The notes under the pieces were generated by a model that worked only from the letters and a program-made list of their open reading frames with translations, did not search any database and was not told the DNA's origin. 26,499 nucleotides of DNA from the NCBI GenBank assembly GCA_964437945.1, contig CAYTJF010000050.1, positions 1 through 26,499 of the forward strand, in the 5' to 3' direction. Source of the DNA: Granulosicoccus sp964437945. Its GTDB lineage: Bacteria; Pseudomonadota; Gammaproteobacteria; Granulosicoccales; Granulosicoccaceae. The translations under genes were made by a program, and so were the position numbers. Shown one piece after another: positions 23,317 through 26,499 of this stretch (its first letter is position 1; each line of letters opens with the position of its first letter).

Positions 23317-25455
23317 ATGGCTAGCTTCGTGAGTGTTATATCGAGATGGTTGGCAACTAAGAATGATGCAAAAACGCAATTTAATGCGGCATCCGCAAAC
23401 GTCATCGTACGTAATACTACGTTAGTAATACGTCGTTTGTACGCAATACCAATGTTCACGATTTGCAGTTTATTCAGCCTTGATGTCGTAGCGCAAAGTG
23501 CGCAAAGCGATACATCAGATGTCACTGAATTAGATGAAATTGTTGTCGAAGAAGAGGGTGAGCCCGAAGCCGAATTGCCGCTGGGTATTGGCATAAGTGG
23601 GGAGACGTTACGAAACGCTCCTGGTTCTGGTGGTGATCCGGTTCGAACGCTGCAGTCACTGCCGGGCATGACGTTTACTGACGACGAAGAGTCATTGCCG
23701 GCTGTGCGGGGGTCGAGGCCGGGCGATAACTACTTCGAGGCTGACTTTGCACCGGTGGACTATTTATTTCATGTCGACGGTCTCATTAGCGTTTTTAATG
23801 CCGATTTAATCGAGTCTTTTGATATTTATCAATCGGCCTATGGCCCCGAATTCGCTGGCGTCACAGGCGGTGTTTTCGATGTGAAACTGCGTGATCCAAA
23901 AACTGATCGATTCAGGACAACGGTGGATATTAGTTTGTTGCAAGCCGGTGCTTTGATTGAAGGTCCTATCAGTGATACACAATCTTTTTATTTGGCAGGC
24001 CGGTTCAGCTACCTGGATTTATTCCTGGGTGATCAGCTTGATGAAGAAGATGGAATCAAGATTGATCAGTTTCCCAGATACTCCGATTACCAAGGCAAGT
24101 ATGTCTGGAAACTCAGCGAAGACAATCGTTTAACTGTGCAATTTAATGGCGCACAAGACATAGCTCAAATCAACGTTGCAGAAGATGCTGAGGACATTGA
24201 TACCGATCCCGTGTTAGCGGGAAACTATTTGTTCGATACGCAGTTTCACGAGCAAGCGCTTGTTTGGGATCATAATGCCAGCGAAAATTTCAGCATCAAA
24301 TCGTTGCTGTCACACACCTACGGTAATGAAAGAGGCGAATTTGGCGGAGTAGGTAACTACGAGTTAGATGATGAGGCCCTGTTGTTAAAAAGCAGAGCCA
24401 GTTATGCACTGAGCGATCAGCATGAGTTAATCGTTGGTGCACAAGTGACTCGCGGTGAGGTTGATCTTGATATCACCGCAGGTCTTCCCAACTGTGGTGA
24501 ACTTGATGCCGATTGTCTGTTAACTGGCGAACAGCAAGTGACCTTATCGGAGAAGTTCAGGTTCACAACAACGCAGGCCTACATTAAAGATAACTGGTAC
24601 GTAACTGATCGACTCGCTTTGTTTCCTGGCGTGGCGTTTCAATCTGAGGACATACGCAACAATCAGTTTATCGAGCCTCGTTTCGCAGCAGAATATTCGT
24701 TGAGTGAGAAAACCGTACTCAGTGCTGGTGTTGGACAGTATCAGCAATCACCAGACTTTTTGGAAAGTTCGGAAGAGTTTGGTAATCCGAATCTTGGCTA
24801 CAGTAACGCGCTACACGCGCAGGTTGGGGCACAGCATTTTATAAATAATGGTTGGAGTGTCAAGTCAGAACTGTATTACAAAGCGCTTGATAACTTGAGC
24901 ACAAGTGATCCCGTACTGAATTACTCAAACGATGGTGAAGGCCACGCCTTCGGGCTTGATACGTTAATACGCAAAGATCTGACCGATAAATTTTCGGGTT
25001 GGACATCCATATCCTTTTCTCAGGCCCGCCGAAAAGACAAAAGAACAGGTGAAAGTTTTGTTTTCGATTACGATCAACCAGTGAATGTCAGTTTTGTAGG
25101 CAATTATAAATTCAATAAAAAATGGTCGCTGGGTGCGAAGTTGTGGGCGCACAGTGGTGCACCTGTGACTCCGGTTACCGGGGCCGTCGAAGATGCCGAT
25201 CGACCTGGATTCTTCCGACCTGTGTTTGGCAAACTGAACTCTGATCGATTTCCGACATACCATCGGGTCGACCTGCGAGTCGATCGAACGTTTCAACGCA
25301 AAAAAGACAACACAATGGGTGCGTACTTGGAGCTTTTCAACATCCTGAGGACCAAAAACGCGCTTGAATATAACTACAATGCAGACTACACAGAGAAAGA
25401 AATTGAACATCAATTAACCGGTTTTTTCTCGTTTGGATTCAAGGCAACGTTTTAA
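23317..25455 (+). CDS. TonB-dependent outer-membrane receptor, substrate unknown
   Basis: Outer-membrane gated beta-barrel that imports a substrate using energy from TonB. The 712-residue protein ends its signal region near VVAQ (about residue 60), followed by TonB box LDEIVVE (about 71-77), a plug domain (about 88-190, with DPVRTLQSLPGMTF, AVRGSRPGDNYF and FDIYQSAYGPEFAGVTGGVF), and a barrel ending in an aromatic-rich C-terminus finishing in Phe. ATG 23317 gives a long leader; ATG 23452 would leave a short signal peptide. An AQSAQS duplication lies near the cleavage site. exbB, exbD and tonB follow at once, so the receptor probably has a dedicated motor. No siderophore or vitamin signature or Fur box was recognised. 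A loop contains a Cys pair (CGELDADC). Confidence 0.9.
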   Translation: MASFVSVISRWLATKNDAKTQFNAASANVIVRNTTLVIRRLYAIPMFTICSLFSLDVVAQSAQSDTSDVTELDEIVVEEEGEPEAELPLGIGISGETLRNAPGSGGDPVRTLQSLPGMTFTDDEESLPAVRGSRPGDNYFEADFAPVDYLFHVDGLISVFNADLIESFDIYQSAYGPEFAGVTGGVFDVKLRDPKTDRFRTTVDISLLQAGALIEGPISDTQSFYLAGRFSYLDLFLGDQLDEEDGIKIDQFPRYSDYQGKYVWKLSEDNRLTVQFNGAQDIAQINVAEDAEDIDTDPVLAGNYLFDTQFHEQALVWDHNASENFSIKSLLSHTYGNERGEFGGVGNYELDDEALLLKSRASYALSDQHELIVGAQVTRGEVDLDITAGLPNCGELDADCLLTGEQQVTLSEKFRFTTTQAYIKDNWYVTDRLALFPGVAFQSEDIRNNQFIEPRFAAEYSLSEKTVLSAGVGQYQQSPDFLESSEEFGNPNLGYSNALHAQVGAQHFINNGWSVKSELYYKALDNLSTSDPVLNYSNDGEGHAFGLDTLIRKDLTDKFSGWTSISFSQARRKDKRTGESFVFDYDQPVNVSFVGNYKFNKKWSLGAKLWAHSGAPVTPVTGAVEDADRPGFFRPVFGKLNSDRFPTYHRVDLRVDRTFQRKKDNTMGAYLELFNILRTKNALEYNYNADYTEKEIEHQLTGFFSFGFKATF

Positions 25456-25457
25456 TC

Positions 25458-25895
25458 ATGGAACTTCTTAAACAATACCTCGATATCAGCGTTTTTGCGG
25501 TGTTAGGGCTAATGAGCTTTCTGGCATTAGCCTACGCCATTGAGCGAGCAATAAGCTACAGTCGCATCAAAGTGCAACGCTATCCGCAACTTGAATTGCT
25601 AAAGATCGAGTTAAACAAAGGCTTGCCGGTTATTGCAACCATTGCATCCAATGCACCGTATGTCGGGTTACTTGGTACCGTTTTCGGCATCATGCTGACG
25701 TTCTACGACATCGGCCAAAGTGGACAAATTGACACGAATTCTGTGATGGTTGGATTAGCGCTGGCATTGAAAGCAACCGCGCTTGGTTTAGTGGTAGCGA
25801 TTCCATCAATGATTTTCTACAACATGCTGGTGGCAAAAGCTGAGCGCCTTGTTTCGACTTGGAAGCTGGCTCATGGCGTTACCGATCACAGCTAA
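25458..25895 (+). CDS. exbB: Short ExbB proton-channel protein of the TonB locus
   Basis: 145-residue inner-membrane channel subunit of the TonB energising complex. It has an N-terminal helix (about 9-30) and two core helices with NAPYVGLLGTVFGIMLTFYD (about 64-83) and LALALKATALGLVVAIPSM (about 98-116). It is of the short ExbB type, about 60 residues shorter than the ExbB at 17792-18418, lacking most of the cytoplasmic insert. ATG 25458 follows the receptor stop by 2 bp, and its stop overlaps the exbD ATG by one base. Confidence 0.9.
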   Translation: MELLKQYLDISVFAVLGLMSFLALAYAIERAISYSRIKVQRYPQLELLKIELNKGLPVIATIASNAPYVGLLGTVFGIMLTFYDIGQSGQIDTNSVMVGLALALKATALGLVVAIPSMIFYNMLVAKAERLVSTWKLAHGVTDHS

Positions 25896-26272
25896 TGAAA
25901 AAGTTTGACTCTATCAATGTCATTCCGTTTATTGACATCATGTTGGTGTTGCTGGCTATCGTGCTGACGACAGCCACATTTGTTACAAATGGGCAGTTAG
26001 ACATAGATTTGCCCTCCTCAAGTGCTGATGGCGCATCGGATAACATAGAACGTGTCGAGATCGCCATTGACAGAGATGGTGTGCTGTACGTAAACGGATT
26101 TGAAAACTCAATTGACAGCGCGACGCTTCAATTACAGCTGCTTTCACCAGAGACACCAATATTGCTACTGATCGATGAAACGGTTGAATTCAAGCAGTTC
26201 GTTGATGTTATTGATTTATTAAAACGTCTCTCCCTCGAAAAGGTGTCGGTGCTTACCAGGAAGAACAGTTGA
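25895..26272 (+). CDS. exbD: ExbD of the TonB locus
   Basis: 125-residue partner of the short ExbB. A brief N-terminus is followed by the membrane helix NVIPFIDIMLVLLAIVLTTA (about 6-25), with the proton-path Asp at position 12, and a periplasmic ExbD/TolR domain (about 35-122, with ERVEIAIDRDGVLYVNG). ATG 25895 is used because it immediately precedes the conserved sequence and overlaps the exbB TAA by one base; a start at 25859 would lie inside exbB. Its stop overlaps the tonB start as TTGA. Confidence 0.9.
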   Translation: MKKFDSINVIPFIDIMLVLLAIVLTTATFVTNGQLDIDLPSSSADGASDNIERVEIAIDRDGVLYVNGFENSIDSATLQLQLLSPETPILLLIDETVEFKQFVDVIDLLKRLSLEKVSVLTRKNS

Positions 26273-26499
26273 GCGCACGGTTTCTGGGGTTTGCGCTTTC
26301 CATACTGATTCATGCTGCTCTGTTTGGAAGTTTGATAATCAGTCGGGCTCAGTTGTTTTCATCTGCTGCACCGATTGCGGCAGCAACGCCATTGAATATG
26401 GCAATGTTTGAACCCAAGCCAGAATCCGAGCCCGAGCCCGAACCCGAACCCGAACCCGAACCCGAACCCGAACCCGACCCCGAACCCGAACCCGAACCC
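26269..26499 (+). CDS. tonB: TonB energy transducer, N-terminal part (runs off the window)
   Basis: First 77 codons of a TonB protein, which links ExbB/ExbD to the receptor across the periplasm. The start TTG 26269 overlaps the exbD stop (TTGA). The sequence begins SARFLGFALSILIHAALFGS, a membrane anchor with the conserved Ser/His pattern of TonB helices, followed by a spacer and from residue 54 an unbroken Glu-Pro repeat, typical of the TonB periplasmic spacer. The C-terminal domain that contacts the TonB box lies beyond the window. The gene is open to the last base. Confidence 0.85.
   Translation, partial: MSARFLGFALSILIHAALFGSLIISRAQLFSSAAPIAAATPLNMAMFEPKPESEPEPEPEPEPEPEPEPDPEPEPEP
26428..26499 (+). 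repeat. 6-bp Glu-Pro coding repeat in tonB
   Basis: Twelve consecutive 6-bp units, mostly GAACCC (first two GAGCCC, one GACCCC giving Asp-Pro at 26476-26481), continue to the window end. The near-uniform codon use suggests recent expansion by slippage. Confidence 0.95.

Overview
The window reads as ordinary, gene-dense chromosome of a Gram-negative gammaproteobacterium. It carries lipid A and Kdo synthesis (MsbA, LpxK, KdsB), Lol lipoprotein export, two ExbB/ExbD motor modules, a TonB receptor locus, a PhoP/PhoQ-type two-component pair and CsiV next to Mfd. Base composition looks moderate (near 45-48% GC by eye). The stretch lolC-lolD / DUF2062 / comEC / exbB-exbD / (msbA) lpxK / kdsB matches, as I remember it, the gene order of Pseudomonas and related gammaproteobacteria. 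I cannot name the genus. No rRNA, tRNA, insertion sequence, phage gene or CRISPR array was recognised.

Layout: 1-87, tail of a thioesterase-like gene. 130-1503, membrane-anchored lytic transglycosylase. 1680-3385, YadG/YadH ABC exporter. 3582-4445, SAM methyltransferase. 4498-7699 (minus strand), a four-gene run read as glycine-zipper envelope protein, PepSY protein, PhoP-like regulator, PhoQ-like kinase. 7919-12239 (minus), CsiV and the transcription-repair coupling factor Mfd. 12465-14455 (plus), lipoprotein-releasing permease and ATPase LolC(F)/LolD, ending in a convergent overlap with a DUF2062 membrane protein (14428-15000, minus). 15108-17459, ComEC DNA-uptake channel. 17792-23207, ExbB/ExbD, MsbA, LpxK, KdsB and a NudF-type ADP-ribose pyrophosphatase. 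23317-26499, a TonB-dependent receptor followed directly by its own ExbB, ExbD and TonB; TonB runs off the window.

Most of these genes work on the cell envelope: peptidoglycan (transglycosylase, CsiV), lipoproteins (Lol), lipopolysaccharide (MsbA flips lipid A-core, LpxK phosphorylates lipid A, KdsB activates Kdo), energised outer-membrane transport (TonB system) and envelope sensing (PhoPQ-like).

The strongest unusual signal is not a gene but a habit of the sequence. Short tandem duplications with 9-14 bp units (6 bp in tonB) recur in coding and non-coding DNA alike. Coding copies have units divisible by three and stay in frame; several non-coding copies have 13- or 14-bp units. The most suggestive case puts a (Asn-Ala-Asn)n expansion exactly in the turn between the two helices of the PhoQ-like kinase dimerisation domain. 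Other points are repeated TTGA start/stop overlaps, a 15-bp hairpin in the 5' end of the PepSY gene, and a Lol locus with one permease gene. I see no clear new multi-gene defence or metabolic system; the receptor-ExbB-ExbD-TonB locus is the best candidate for a dedicated transport system of unknown substrate.
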